NCBI RefSeq assembly: GCF_014695725.1
Contig: NZ_JACJOU010000031.1
Coordinates: 62,001-126,000 of the forward strand
Origin: Microcoleus sp. FACHB-672
Lineage (GTDB): Bacteria > Cyanobacteriota > Cyanobacteriia > Cyanobacteriales > Oscillatoriaceae
Reading direction: 5' to 3'
Length of the DNA stretch: 64,000 bases
Part shown: one piece after another, positions 43,239-51,817 of the stretch
How the letters are laid out: every line of letters starts with the position of its first letter
Position numbering within the stretch: position 1 is the first letter of the stretch
Position numbers and translations under genes: made by a program
The notes under the pieces: model-generated
What the model was told of the DNA's origin: nothing
Seen by the model: only the letters and a program-made list of their open reading frames with translations
Databases searched by the model: none

Positions 43239-45233
43239 TTAAATTGTAATGATCACTCCTAGGCTTTCGTTAGACATTCTATCAACGGCGGATAAAGCAT
43301 AAGTTCCCGGTTCAACTGCTGTAGATGTTCTAGAAGCCGCCATCACTCGCACCAGCGTCCAAGTCTGACCATCCTGCCGATAAAGCGTCCAAGAACGAAT
43401 ATCATTGTTCGCTACAGCATTCCACACGATCTGATTGTCTACACGCTTCACTCCCTTTGGCAAAGTTGGAGGAGTAGAATCTAAAGCCGGCATGGTGGGT
43501 GCGAGTGCCGGCTTTGCATAAATTTCCTGCTTAAATTTGTCAGCAATTCCGTGCCGGTTTTCATTTAAAACCTTCATGCTGTAGAAAATACTTCCTAAAG
43601 CCATCTGACTATTCAAGCTGCGAGTAATTTCAATCTGCCTTTGCGTTTCCCGAAGTGGCCAGCTTGTCCCATCAATCCGTTCAATCGTATTGCCAACGTA
43701 AAAATGCTTGCGCTTGGGATTATTTTGCAGCCACCAATTGAGCAACACAGGATAACTTTGTGCCGGCCTGTCAATCACCCAATAAAGTTGGGGTGCAAAG
43801 TAATCTACCCAACCTTCAACCAACCATTTTTTAGAGTCGGTATAAAGTTGATCGTAAGAATCTAACCCCTGAATTTGTGCCGGCTGTCCGGGACGAAAAA
43901 TACCAAAGGGACTAACCCCAAATTTAACGTGGGATTTGATAGCGCGAATACCTTGGCTGAGGCGGAAAACTAATTTATTAACGTTTTCCCGTCGCCAGTC
44001 GCCGAGGCTCATTTTTCCGCCGGCAGCTTGATAGGTAGCGTAAGTTTTGTTATCTGGAAAAGGGACATTGAGTTTTGGATACGGATAAAAGTAGTCATCA
44101 ACGTGAACGCCATCGATATCATAGCGGCGCACCACATCCATCACTACGTTATAAGTTAAATCCTGAACAACAGCCGCGCCTGGGTCCATCCACAGCTCGT
44201 TACCATATTTGTAAACATATTCGGGATGCGTAACGGAAATGTGAGGGGCGACCGTTTTGGCATCATTAATTACACCTTTGGCGCGGTAGGGATTGAACCA
44301 AGCATGAAGTTCAAGATTGCGTTTGTGACTTTCTTCAATTGCAAATTCTAGGGGATCGTAATAAGGGTTTGGTGCTTTGCCTTGAGTGCCGGTGAGCCAA
44401 TAACTCCAAGGCTCTAATTGTGAAGGATAAATTGCATCACCTTCTGGACGGATTTGTAAAATAACCGCATTAAAATTCAGCGATTTAAGCCGATCAAGAA
44501 TGGCAATTAATTCTGCTTTTTGCTGTTCCACCGGCAGCCCCGGTTGTGAAGGCCAATCTCGGCTCCAAACCGTTGTTACCCATGCACCCCGGAACTCTCG
44601 CGTATGTCCAACTGCAGCCAGTGGAGCCGTTGGAACAATGTAGTTTGATTCAATGAGCGGAGCTTGGCCGGTTTTAACTAATGCTTGATAGATAAAAGCA
44701 ACAACATCCGCACGCGTTGCTGGATAAAATGGCTGTAAAGATTTTAAGTTGGGATAGTTAACAACCATTCCCGCGCCGGTTGCGATTGCAACTTTGTCCG
44801 TTGCATAGTCAGGAATGCCGGATGCATCTTGATAAAATTGCGGTAATTTTGCCTTCAAGCCGGCTGCATTTTCAACAGTAATTCCTAAGCCACTGACAAG
44901 GGAAATTAAAACTTGCGCTCTTGTGATTTGATCTCCCGGACGAAAGCGCTGTTCGGGATAGCCTGACAGAAACTCGCTTTCGTAGGCTTGTTGAATCGCT
45001 GGTGCTGCCCAAAAGCTGGGAGGAACATCTACAAATGGAACGTATTGCCGCTTTAAAGGTTGCTTAAAAGCTCTTTGCAGGACGGCAGCATACTCAGCCC
45101 GACTTATGGGTTTATCCGGTCGGAACGTGCCATCAGGGAATCCACTAATAATATTACGCGCGCGTAAGCCTTCAATGAAAGGACGCGCCCAGTGAGTTTG
45201 AATATCAGAAAATTGTGAGCCGGTCGTTACCAT
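43239..45233 (-). CDS. SLH-domain protein with family-10-like glycoside hydrolase domain (GHL10)
   Basis: 664 residues. Three S-layer homology units occupy residues about 5-190 (FSDIQTHWARPFIEGLRARNIISGFPDGTFRPDKPISRAEYA; FVDVPPSFWAAPAIQQAYESEFLSGYPEQRFRPGDQITRAQ). Residues about 210-560 form the GHL10 (DUF187) TIM barrel: EFRGAWVTTVWSRDWPS, LNFNAVILQIRPEGDAIYPSQLEPWSYWLTG, LELHAWFNPYRA, YDIDGVHVDDYFYPYP and VDYFAPQLYW. A C-terminal fibronectin-like module follows. GHL10 enzymes cleave glycans, some de-glycosylated peptidoglycan. Oddly no signal peptide is present at this start, and an in-frame stop lies four codons upstream (TAG at 45246-45248). Confidence 0.9.
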   Translation of the reverse strand: MVTTGSQFSDIQTHWARPFIEGLRARNIISGFPDGTFRPDKPISRAEYAAVLQRAFKQPLKRQYVPFVDVPPSFWAAPAIQQAYESEFLSGYPEQRFRPGDQITRAQVLISLVSGLGITVENAAGLKAKLPQFYQDASGIPDYATDKVAIATGAGMVVNYPNLKSLQPFYPATRADVVAFIYQALVKTGQAPLIESNYIVPTAPLAAVGHTREFRGAWVTTVWSRDWPSQPGLPVEQQKAELIAILDRLKSLNFNAVILQIRPEGDAIYPSQLEPWSYWLTGTQGKAPNPYYDPLEFAIEESHKRNLELHAWFNPYRAKGVINDAKTVAPHISVTHPEYVYKYGNELWMDPGAAVVQDLTYNVVMDVVRRYDIDGVHVDDYFYPYPKLNVPFPDNKTYATYQAAGGKMSLGDWRRENVNKLVFRLSQGIRAIKSHVKFGVSPFGIFRPGQPAQIQGLDSYDQLYTDSKKWLVEGWVDYFAPQLYWVIDRPAQSYPVLLNWWLQNNPKRKHFYVGNTIERIDGTSWPLRETQRQIEITRSLNSQMALGSIFYSMKVLNENRHGIADKFKQEIYAKPALAPTMPALDSTPPTLPKGVKRVDNQIVWNAVANNDIRSWTLYRQDGQTWTLVRVMAASRTSTAVEPGTYALSAVDRMSNESLGVIITI

Positions 45234-45521
45234 ATTTAAGTCTCTCTAGATTGGTTTGATTTTACCACCGGCATTGTGGTCTGCAGGTAGGGGTCTAGAC
45301 CGATTTTTCAGTCGGTTGGTTGCTCATTCAGTTTTGTCTGTATTGTGGTTAGTTAAATAGCATACGTGCCGATTGCCGACTGTCACCGTTTTTCTTGACA
45401 CATCGTAACTTGACTTAATTAAGTTAATATGATAATTGAAGAATTTGCTGTTTAGTAAAAAATAAAGTCTTGATCACGCTTTTGTTAGTATAAACAAAAA
45501 GACATACCAAAAGGTTGTTTT

Positions 45522-46100
45522 ATGATTCCCACAACTGCCGAACGTCTCTACACTTTTGCAGAATATCTTGTTTATGATGATGGCACAGATAACCGTTATG
45601 AACTGGTTGAGGGGAAGTTAACTCAAATGAATCCCCCGACTGTTAAGCATCTTTTGATCGCTAAGTTCATTGAGCGGGTATTAGATGCAGAAATTAACCG
45701 TCTTGGTTTGCCTTGGCTATGCTTAAGAGAAGCAGGAGTCAGAACGGGTTACAAAAAATCCAGGTTGATGGATGTTTGTGTTGTGCCGGCAGAATTGGCG
45801 ATGGAATCGAGCGATCATTCTGCGGTTTTTCAGTTACCTCCGTTATTAGCAGTGGAAATCGTCAGTCCTGAATCAATTAAACGTGACTATCGATATAAGC
45901 GTTCTGAGTATGCGGCCTTAGAAATTCCTGAATATTGGATTGCCGACCCGATTGAGTCTAAAATTTCAGTGCTGATACTGGAAGAGGGATTGTATGAAGA
46001 AACAGTGTTTACCGGCCATGAGCAAATTGTTTCTCAAATTTTCCCAGAAGTATCTTTAAAACTAGAACTGATGTTAAAATATGGAAATATTGGTGAGTGA
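45522..46100 (+). CDS. Uma2-family putative nuclease (5)
   Basis: 192 residues. YTFAEYLVYDDGTDNRYELVEGKLTQMNPPTVKHLLIAKFI at the N-terminus, REAGVRTGYKKSRLMDVCVVPAEL with the conserved Asp, and PPLLAVEIVSPESIKRDYRYKRSEYAALEIPEYWIADPIESKISVL as the core with Glu and Lys. Full length. It starts after a 288-bp spacer containing a 12-bp palindrome (acttaattaagt, 45413-45424). The next gene, another Uma2, follows 120 bp downstream. Confidence 0.9.
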   Translation: MIPTTAERLYTFAEYLVYDDGTDNRYELVEGKLTQMNPPTVKHLLIAKFIERVLDAEINRLGLPWLCLREAGVRTGYKKSRLMDVCVVPAELAMESSDHSAVFQLPPLLAVEIVSPESIKRDYRYKRSEYAALEIPEYWIADPIESKISVLILEEGLYEETVFTGHEQIVSQIFPEVSLKLELMLKYGNIGE

Positions 46101-46220
46101 ATAAACTTTTTGGAAAAAGGCCGGCAGAAAAGGCAAAAAGTAGGGCAATGAATCGCCCCATCCACTCATCCAAAACATAATTATAAGTCATAAACAAACC
46201 CAATTTAGAGAGCTGGTGCG

Positions 46221-46982
46221 ATGTCAGTTGATGCGACAACAGAAACAATAGCCCAAACTGAATTAACCGCAGAGTGGCAACCCCCAATGCCACCCACAGA
46301 CTTGATATTTGATGATGGAGTCCCCTTGGAAACGAATCGTCACCGCACGGCAATGAATGTTCTGATTCGCTCCTTGCAACAAGCTTGGGCGGGCCGGCAA
46401 GACTTCTTCACCGGCGGCAATATGTTCGTTTACTACAGCAGTACCCAAGCCCGAAACCGCGACTTTAGAGGGCCAGATTTCTTTGCCGTGCTGGACATTG
46501 ATGGATCTTACTCTAGGGAAGGTTGGGTGGTGTGGAATGAAGAGGGGCGTTACCCGAATGTAATCGTCGAGTTGATGTCAGAAAGTACGGCAGAGATAGA
46601 CACCGGCATCAAAAAAGACATTTACGAACGGACTTTCCGCACACCCGATTACTTTGTATTTCATCCGTTTGATCCGAATTCCTTGCAAGGATGGCATTTG
46701 GATACAACCCAACGTTATCAGCCTCTGGCACCGAATGAGCGAGGTTGGCTGTGGTGCGAGGCGTTGGGTTTTTGGTTGGGAACTTGGGAGGGAATAGTAG
46801 AGCGACAACCGGCAATTTGGTTACGGTTTTATGATCAAGCCGGCAATCTGGTTTTATTACCGGAAGAAGCGGCAGCGCAACAAGCTGAAACTGCTCAGCA
46901 ACAAGCTGAAGTACAACGCCAACGGGCTGAGCGTTTAGCAGCTCGATTGCGAGAATTGGGAGAAGATCCAGAGAATTTATAG
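46221..46982 (+). CDS. Uma2-family putative nuclease with C-terminal coiled coil (6)
   Basis: 253 residues, longer than the other Uma2 copies. Core: PPTDLIFDDGVPLETNRHRTAMNVLIRSL, FFTGGNMFVYYSSTQARNRDFRGPDFFAVLDI with the conserved Asp, and RYPNVIVELMSESTAEIDTGIKKDIYERTFRTPDYFVFHPFDP. The C-terminal 40 residues (EEAAAQQAETAQQQAEVQRQRAERLAARLRELGEDPENL) form a clear coiled coil, so it probably oligomerises or binds a partner. This long form with the coiled-coil tail is common in cyanobacteria. A GCCGGC-type hairpin follows it. Confidence 0.9.
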   Translation: MSVDATTETIAQTELTAEWQPPMPPTDLIFDDGVPLETNRHRTAMNVLIRSLQQAWAGRQDFFTGGNMFVYYSSTQARNRDFRGPDFFAVLDIDGSYSREGWVVWNEEGRYPNVIVELMSESTAEIDTGIKKDIYERTFRTPDYFVFHPFDPNSLQGWHLDTTQRYQPLAPNERGWLWCEALGFWLGTWEGIVERQPAIWLRFYDQAGNLVLLPEEAAAQQAETAQQQAEVQRQRAERLAARLRELGEDPENL

Positions 46983-46992
46983 AAGTTTATCG

Positions 46993-47028
46993 CTACCGGC
47001 ATCTGATTCCCCTAACAGGTGCCGGTAG
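46993..47028. repeat. TGCCGGTA hairpin after Uma2 gene
   Basis: ctaccggca (46993-47001) and tgccggtag (47020-47028) form a 9-bp perfect stem with an 18-base loop. It may serve as a terminator without T-run. It belongs to the group of CCGG-cored hairpins seen also at 36478-36508. Confidence 0.6.
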
Positions 47029-47068
47029 AAATAGACTGGATTACCGCGATAGAGGACTTAGCGAGATC

Positions 47069-48466
47069 GTGCTGCACATCCTTCCTTTTTTATCAACTCT
47101 GCTGTTCGCCCAAACAACGCCCCCAAGCGGGATGCCTGTTCCCCCACCGGCACCGGAAACTCAACAGGAAATCGTCAAACCCCAGGAAGTGCTCCCCTTA
47201 CCGGGCCAACTTAACAGCGTGCCGGTTTTCAATAGCAACAGCCCGGAAGTTGTGCAAACCGAGGGAATTTTACTCTCCACCTTTCCCCCCACCGGCAAGC
47301 AAGCGCCGGCAGCACACCTCAACTTCCCTTTCCAAGGACGCTTTGACATCTTTGCCCACCACATCGCCAAAGCCGCATCACCCGAAGATTTACGCACTCT
47401 CTACTTGGGCGTCATCCTGCACAACCCCGGTACAAAACCTGTAACCATCAATGTGTTGCAAGCTGCCAGCTATCTAAGTCAGCCGGATGCCCCATTTATC
47501 GAGTTGCCCTCATTTGTGGAAAATCCTGCCGGCACTGTCTACGCCGGCCCTGGAAGTCGGGTGATGAATGAAGTGCTGCGAGGGCAACGACAAGCCGAGT
47601 GGCCGGCTCGAATCGTGATTCCGCCTGGGGAAAGCCAGATGTTACTCAATCATCCCATCCCGGTTCGCACTCTAGAACCGCCGATTAATGGCCGATCAAC
47701 GTTGATGCGCTTGCAAAGTTCTGGTCAAGTCTATGCCGCTAGCTTGGGGATGTTTGCCAAACAAAACCCTGATGGCAGCGAACGTCCACCCAGCCTGGAA
47801 GAATGGCAACAGCTACTTGAAACCGGCGATCTTGCAGGACCGCGCGATAAAGTCCCCACACCTCCAGAACAAACCACCGGCCAAATTATCTATGGGCGCG
47901 TTGCCGGTGTTGCGCGAGGTTCCGCATGGAAAGCCCAACTCAGTGATGGTGCCGGCAGCCCCAATCTCACCATTCCTCAAGCCGGTGAAGCCTTTTCCTA
48001 CGCCCTGAGTACGCTTCCTCGCGGTCAGATGGGCACAGGTCAAGTGCAAAGCGCCCCGATGATCGTGCGTTACCCAGATACCGCTTACCACGCCCACGGC
48101 AATTACGGGATTGAATACAGCCTCACTTTGCCTTTATACAATGCCTCTGCTACCTCACAGACCGTCACTGTTGCCTTGGAAACCCCTATCAAGGAAGAAC
48201 AACTAGCGAGAGGCGGGTTGCGCTTTCTGGAACCGCCGGCCCGCCAAATCTTCTTCCGAGGCACCGTCCGCCTCCGCTACAACGATGATGCCGGTTTACC
48301 TCAAACTCGCTATGTCCATCTCGTGCAGCGACGGGGGCAGCAAGGTGAACCCTTAGTGCAGCTAACTCTGCCGGCGGGGAGTAGCCGGTTAGTCCGAGTC
48401 GATTTTCTCTATCCTCCTGATGCCACTCCACCCCAAGTGCTGACTGTTAAAACTTTTGATAATTGA
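47069..48466 (+). CDS. DUF3370 secreted protein
   Basis: 465 residues from a GTG start. A short hydrophobic start (LHILPFLSTLLFA) acts as signal peptide, then a Pro-rich segment. The DUF3370 domain occupies most of the rest: LPLPGQLNSVPVFNSNSPEVVQTEGILLSTFPP, GRFDIFAHHIAKAASPEDLRTLYLGVILHNPGTKPVTINVLQAASYLSQPDAPF, and LPRGQMGTGQVQSAPMIVRYPDTAYHAHGNYGIEYSLTLPLYNAS. The family is essentially cyanobacterial and uncharacterised. The domain looks beta-sandwich-rich, and the protein is probably periplasmic or exported. The start codon is the least certain part, as the frame stays open some way upstream without a better start. Confidence 0.8.
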   Translation: MLHILPFLSTLLFAQTTPPSGMPVPPPAPETQQEIVKPQEVLPLPGQLNSVPVFNSNSPEVVQTEGILLSTFPPTGKQAPAAHLNFPFQGRFDIFAHHIAKAASPEDLRTLYLGVILHNPGTKPVTINVLQAASYLSQPDAPFIELPSFVENPAGTVYAGPGSRVMNEVLRGQRQAEWPARIVIPPGESQMLLNHPIPVRTLEPPINGRSTLMRLQSSGQVYAASLGMFAKQNPDGSERPPSLEEWQQLLETGDLAGPRDKVPTPPEQTTGQIIYGRVAGVARGSAWKAQLSDGAGSPNLTIPQAGEAFSYALSTLPRGQMGTGQVQSAPMIVRYPDTAYHAHGNYGIEYSLTLPLYNASATSQTVTVALETPIKEEQLARGGLRFLEPPARQIFFRGTVRLRYNDDAGLPQTRYVHLVQRRGQQGEPLVQLTLPAGSSRLVRVDFLYPPDATPPQVLTVKTFDN

Positions 48467-48588
48467 TAAGTAGTTAGACACAAAGATAGTCAGCAGAAGT
48501 TGGATAAATTTGCATAAAGGATTTAGATAAATATGGGTTACGAAAGATAGGTCTGCTTAAGTAAAGCGTGATACAGGGATTTACTTTG

Positions 48589-49260
48589 ATGAATAAAGAA
48601 AGAGCATACGCCAGAAATCTTGCTAAGCAATACAACGATAGGGGAGAACCTACTAAATGGTTTGAGGTACTTTATTTTGAAGCAAAAAGTGGGAAAGCAG
48701 CCATCCCTTGGGCCGATTTGAAAGCGAACCCAAACCTAGTTCAATGGTTAAATGTGAATGAGATTCAAGGGGAAGGAAAAACAGCATTAAAGGTTGGCTG
48801 CGGCCTGGGGGATGATGTTGAAGAGTTGTGCCGGCGAGGATTCAACGTCATCGGTTTTGACATCTCGCCTTCAGCAATTGAATGGTGTAGGAATAGATTT
48901 CCGAATTCTACGGCTAAGTATATAGTTACTGATTTACTAAATGCGCCCTCCAAATGGAATCAGTCATTTGATTTTGTTTTAGAATCGTATACGCTTCAGG
49001 TATTACCCTCATCGCTTCGCCAAAAAGCTATTTCTCAGATTGCCAGCTTTGTTGCTTCTGGAGGGCAATTGCTTGTAGTTAGCCGAGGAAGAGATAATAC
49101 AGACGACCCTGGACAAATGCCTTATCCACTCACAAAGAATGAGATTATGCAGTTTGTAGAGACAGGTTTGATACTGATAAATTTTGAAGACTATTTTGAT
49201 GAAGAATCTCCTCCCGTAAGAAGATTCAGAGCGGAATTTAAAAGAGGCAGTGCCGCATAA
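48589..49260 (+). CDS. Class I SAM-dependent methyltransferase
   Basis: 223 residues from ATG 48589; a GTG seven codons earlier is possible, but CAGGGA is better placed for the ATG. Motif I is VGCGLGDDVEELCRRGFNVIGFDISPSAIEWC, followed by IVTDLLNAPSKWNQSFDFVLESYTLQVLPSSLRQKAISQIASFVASGGQLLVVSRGRDN. This is the small-molecule-type methyltransferase group (thiopurine/tellurite-like). The usual D-x-G-x-G is replaced by V-G-C-G, as often found in that group. A substrate cannot be named. It is isolated, with no operon partner. Confidence 0.85.
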   Translation: MNKERAYARNLAKQYNDRGEPTKWFEVLYFEAKSGKAAIPWADLKANPNLVQWLNVNEIQGEGKTALKVGCGLGDDVEELCRRGFNVIGFDISPSAIEWCRNRFPNSTAKYIVTDLLNAPSKWNQSFDFVLESYTLQVLPSSLRQKAISQIASFVASGGQLLVVSRGRDNTDDPGQMPYPLTKNEIMQFVETGLILINFEDYFDEESPPVRRFRAEFKRGSAA

Positions 49261-49466
49261 CAGCCCAAATGCACCTGACTGCCAAGAGTTTGTATGTTGG
49301 AAGTTTGATATTTAATTCCCTCAACTTCAGTCGCGCAACCCACACCCTTCGCCTATCGAAGCTACCTTGCATTTCTGGGCCGGCTTGTGTGATCGCCCAA
49401 GTCGCATTTTTTTCTAAAATTGGGATGAATTAAATCTGATTGTATTTGAAAACTGAACCCAACTTG

Positions 49467-50084
49467 TTACCTAAGTAAATCTGTGGGTGAAAATTGCGAT
49501 CGCATAAATAACTGCGTCATGTAATAAGTATTGCCTTCGCGCCAAACTCCTACACCTGTTTCAGTGTATTCGGGGCGCAAAAGATTCTCCCGATGCCCCG
49601 GACTTTCCATCCAGCCTTTTATAGCATAGGGCACAGGTTTAGACGCATTGGTAATTTTGAAGAGATTTTCGCCCACTACCCAATAAAAAATACCGGCAGA
49701 ATTAACACGGTTAGCCGGCGTTGTGCCATCAGGACTGACGTGAGCGAAAAAGTTTTCCTTCGCCATTTTCCGGCTATATTGGCGAGCGACTTCTGCCAGT
49801 TTTTCCTGGTTTTCTAAGGGCTTTAAACCTTGTTTTTCGCGGACTGCATTAATTTCCTGGCGCACTTGCGTTTCCATTTCATCACTGCTGGCAGACTGAG
49901 GCGCGAGAGGAGGTGTTTGCGGTTTGCTCGCCGGCACCCCCCATTCTTCTGGTAATGCCGGCAACAATTCTGTAACCGACTCGCACCCCACCAAGGTGAG
50001 AGCGAGCAATGCCAGGATCACCGGCAGCTTTTGTCTTTTCACAGTTGCAAGTTGCTGGTATGTTCGAGCCGGTAGAATTTGCAT
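49467..50084 (-). CDS. CAP/SCP-domain lipoprotein
   Basis: 205 residues. The lipoprotein signal ends at LTLVGCES (Cys 34). After a Pro/Ser-rich linker comes the CAP (SCP/PR1) domain: EMETQVRQEINAVREKQGLKPLENQEKLAEVARQYSRKMAKENFFAHVSPDGTTPANRVNSAGIFYWVVGENLFKITNASKPVPYAIKGWMESPGHRENLLRPEYTETGVGVW, with the conserved HVSPDG, GEN and SPGHRENLL blocks. Bacterial CAP proteins are surface or periplasmic and their roles are mostly unknown. It follows the 50087-50506 gene by 2 bp, so the two are co-transcribed. Confidence 0.92.
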   Translation of the reverse strand: MQILPARTYQQLATVKRQKLPVILALLALTLVGCESVTELLPALPEEWGVPASKPQTPPLAPQSASSDEMETQVRQEINAVREKQGLKPLENQEKLAEVARQYSRKMAKENFFAHVSPDGTTPANRVNSAGIFYWVVGENLFKITNASKPVPYAIKGWMESPGHRENLLRPEYTETGVGVWREGNTYYMTQLFMRSQFSPTDLLR

Positions 50085-50086
50085 TC

Positions 50087-50506
50087 TTACTTTTCTAGCT
50101 TAACGAGAGAACCTGTGTTGTCGGTGCGGTAAACAAAGCTTTTCTCTTTTCCTTGTACTGTGACTTTCCATCCGGAAACCACTATCTGAGGACAGAAAGT
50201 TTCCGGTTCTGCAAGTCCCAAACATCCATCAGGCCAGCTCTGCTGTTGTGTGCCGGCAATTTGAAGCTGCTCACGAGGTAACTTTGACCGACTGGAGGCA
50301 TCTTGTAAAACGGCCTCAGCAACAGGATTCGGTAAAGTGAGATCGCTGGGTGTTTGTGGCGCGGCAGTGGGAACGGTTGCGCGATCTGCTAAATTGCCCG
50401 GTTCCGGCGTTACTGTGGCACAGGCGGCGACAAAAAACAGTAAAATGCCGGTTAACACTAGGCGGGTTAAAATCGTTAGCCGACGAGTTTTTGGGAGGTG
50501 TTTCAT
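50087..50506 (-). CDS. Small lipoprotein of unknown function
   Basis: 139 residues. The lipoprotein signal is RLVLTGILLFFVAACATV (Cys 29). After a Pro-rich linker the folded part reads PVAEAVLQDASSRSKLPREQLQIAGTQQQSWPDGCLGLAEPETFCPQIVVSGWKVTVQGKEKSFVYRTDNTGSLVKL. WPDGCLGL with a second Cys nearby is a recurring cyanobacterial motif in small secreted proteins, and the two Cys may form a disulfide. It is the upstream partner of the CAP lipoprotein gene, separated by two bases, so a shared envelope role is likely. Confidence 0.8.
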   Translation of the reverse strand: MKHLPKTRRLTILTRLVLTGILLFFVAACATVTPEPGNLADRATVPTAAPQTPSDLTLPNPVAEAVLQDASSRSKLPREQLQIAGTQQQSWPDGCLGLAEPETFCPQIVVSGWKVTVQGKEKSFVYRTDNTGSLVKLEK

Positions 50507-50945
50507 AGTTGTGTCTCTACACGCTTAAAATCTAAATTAACAAAGCCAGCCATATCCAAAATTCCTTTCTCCTCTCTCATTCAATGATGCAAGCATAATC
50601 TGTATCGCGGGGAATTGGTTTGAGATTGCTGAGATCGTTTAATAATTTTGCCTCCATAGAAGCCGCTGTTGAAGAAGGGCGCAATATTTACCGAAATCTG
50701 CTCAAAGCGATTGCGTCTATCCTGCCGCTTAACGGTGGAGAATCTATGACTATTTTGATTAGTGTTTTCCAATATTCCAAGTGATATCACTTTTTATTCA
50801 CTTTTATGCGTCACACTGAATACAGGACAAACAGTATTGGATAAAGCCTGCTCAAAAAGGCCAATTTTTAAAGGTTGCAAGACAGAATTTTTTCTTCAAA
50901 AAAGTTGAAAGATTGTCACTTATTTTTTCAAGGTTCTAATCAACT
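50507..50945. other. Spacer between divergent genes
   Basis: 439 bp. A minus-strand frame at 50581-50790 (69 codons, GTG start) has the phrase RFEQISVNIAPFFNSGFYGGKIIKR, which looks protein-like, but no family or ribosome-binding site is seen, so it is not called. It could be a decayed gene. Confidence 0.4.
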
Positions 50946-51065
50946 ATGAGCTTTTTAACAAGAAAATTTTCATTCAGTAAACAAGGAGGGACTTTCGTCG
51001 GGCTGTTACTCGGAGTTGTGGCTGCCGGCGTGCTGCTACTGTTGTGGAATGATCGCAGCGCTTGA
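50946..51065 (+). CDS. 39-residue single-helix membrane protein candidate
   Basis: ATG-started frame of 39 codons: a basic start SFLTRKFSFSKQGG followed by a strong membrane helix TFVGLLLGVVAAGVLLLLW and tail NDRSA. The orientation rule (basic end inside) suggests its N-terminus is cytoplasmic. No recognisable ribosome-binding site is close, but it lies 59 bp before the next gene's start on the same strand. It may be a small co-expressed membrane peptide or a chance frame. Confidence 0.4.
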   Translation: MSFLTRKFSFSKQGGTFVGLLLGVVAAGVLLLLWNDRSA

Positions 51066-51124
51066 TTTAGCAGAGAGTGCGATTCAACAACCAAATGTCA
51101 ACGATTCAAACGGAGAAAATTCTA

Positions 51125-51817
51125 ATGCAGATTAAACCCTTCACAAAATTGCTCGTTGCCTGTGTGAGTCTGGGAGGTTTAATACTGGTAGGATGCGACC
51201 AGCAAAGCCAGTCCGATCCGCAAGCTACAGAAACCACGCCTCAAGTTCAAACTTCAACCACGGTAACGACAACGCAAACACCGGCAACAGCAACGACACC
51301 GGCAACGCAAACTCAAGCTCAAAATCGCACCCCTGATGTGCCTTATGTGCCAACCCCCCAGAATGTAGTAGACGAAATGCTGGAACTGGCTCAGGTAAAA
51401 GGGGATGATGTGCTTTACGATCTCGGCAGTGGTGATGGGCGCATTGTGATTACCGCCGCACAAAAATTCGGCACTCGCGGCACCGGCTTTGATATTAACC
51501 CCAAACTGGTGCAGGAAAGTCAAGCAAACGCCAAGACAGCCGGTGTCAGTGATAAGGTGCAATTTGTAGAAAAGGATCTATTTACTACCGATCTCAGCAA
51601 GGCAACCGTCGTCACCCTCTACCTACTCCCGGATGTCAATTTAAGGCTGCGCCCCAAGTTGCTTAAAGAACTCAAACCAGGAACTCGCATCGTTTCACAC
51701 AACTATGATATGGGTGAGTGGAAACCGGAGCGTGTGGTACAAGTAAAAAGTCCGACAGGGCAACACACTCTTTACACCTGGGTTGTGCCGGAAACTATAC
51801 CGGAAAACTTGCGATAA
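51125..51817 (+). CDS. Lipoprotein with class I methyltransferase fold
   Basis: 230 residues from ATG 51125, supported by CGGAGAAAATTC before it and by a clean lipoprotein signal FTKLLVACVSLGGLILVGCDQQ (Cys 24). Earlier in-frame ATGs at 51077 and 51095 would hide that signal. A Thr/Gln/Pro-rich linker leads to VPYVPTPQNVVDEMLELAQVKGDDVLYDLGSGDGRIVITAAQKFGTRGTGFDINPKLVQESQANAK, the SAM-binding motifs, then VQFVEKDLFTTDLSKATVVTLYLLPDVNLRLRPKLLKELKPGTRIVSHNYDMGEW. This resembles the seven-beta-strand lysine-methyltransferase-like family. Since SAM is not thought to be available outside the cytoplasm, export is puzzling. Confidence 0.82.
   Translation: MQIKPFTKLLVACVSLGGLILVGCDQQSQSDPQATETTPQVQTSTTVTTTQTPATATTPATQTQAQNRTPDVPYVPTPQNVVDEMLELAQVKGDDVLYDLGSGDGRIVITAAQKFGTRGTGFDINPKLVQESQANAKTAGVSDKVQFVEKDLFTTDLSKATVVTLYLLPDVNLRLRPKLLKELKPGTRIVSHNYDMGEWKPERVVQVKSPTGQHTLYTWVVPETIPENLR

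Noticed and set aside
46009-46353. 114-codon minus-strand frame
   Set aside because: Overlaps two Uma2 genes on the opposite strand with no domain.
47019-47444. 141-codon frame overlapping the DUF3370 gene
   Set aside because: Out of frame with the DUF3370 domain and rich in Ser, Pro and Arg; a shadow frame.
50581-50790. 69-codon minus-strand frame
   Set aside because: Protein-like phrase but no family or ribosome-binding site; perhaps a decayed gene.
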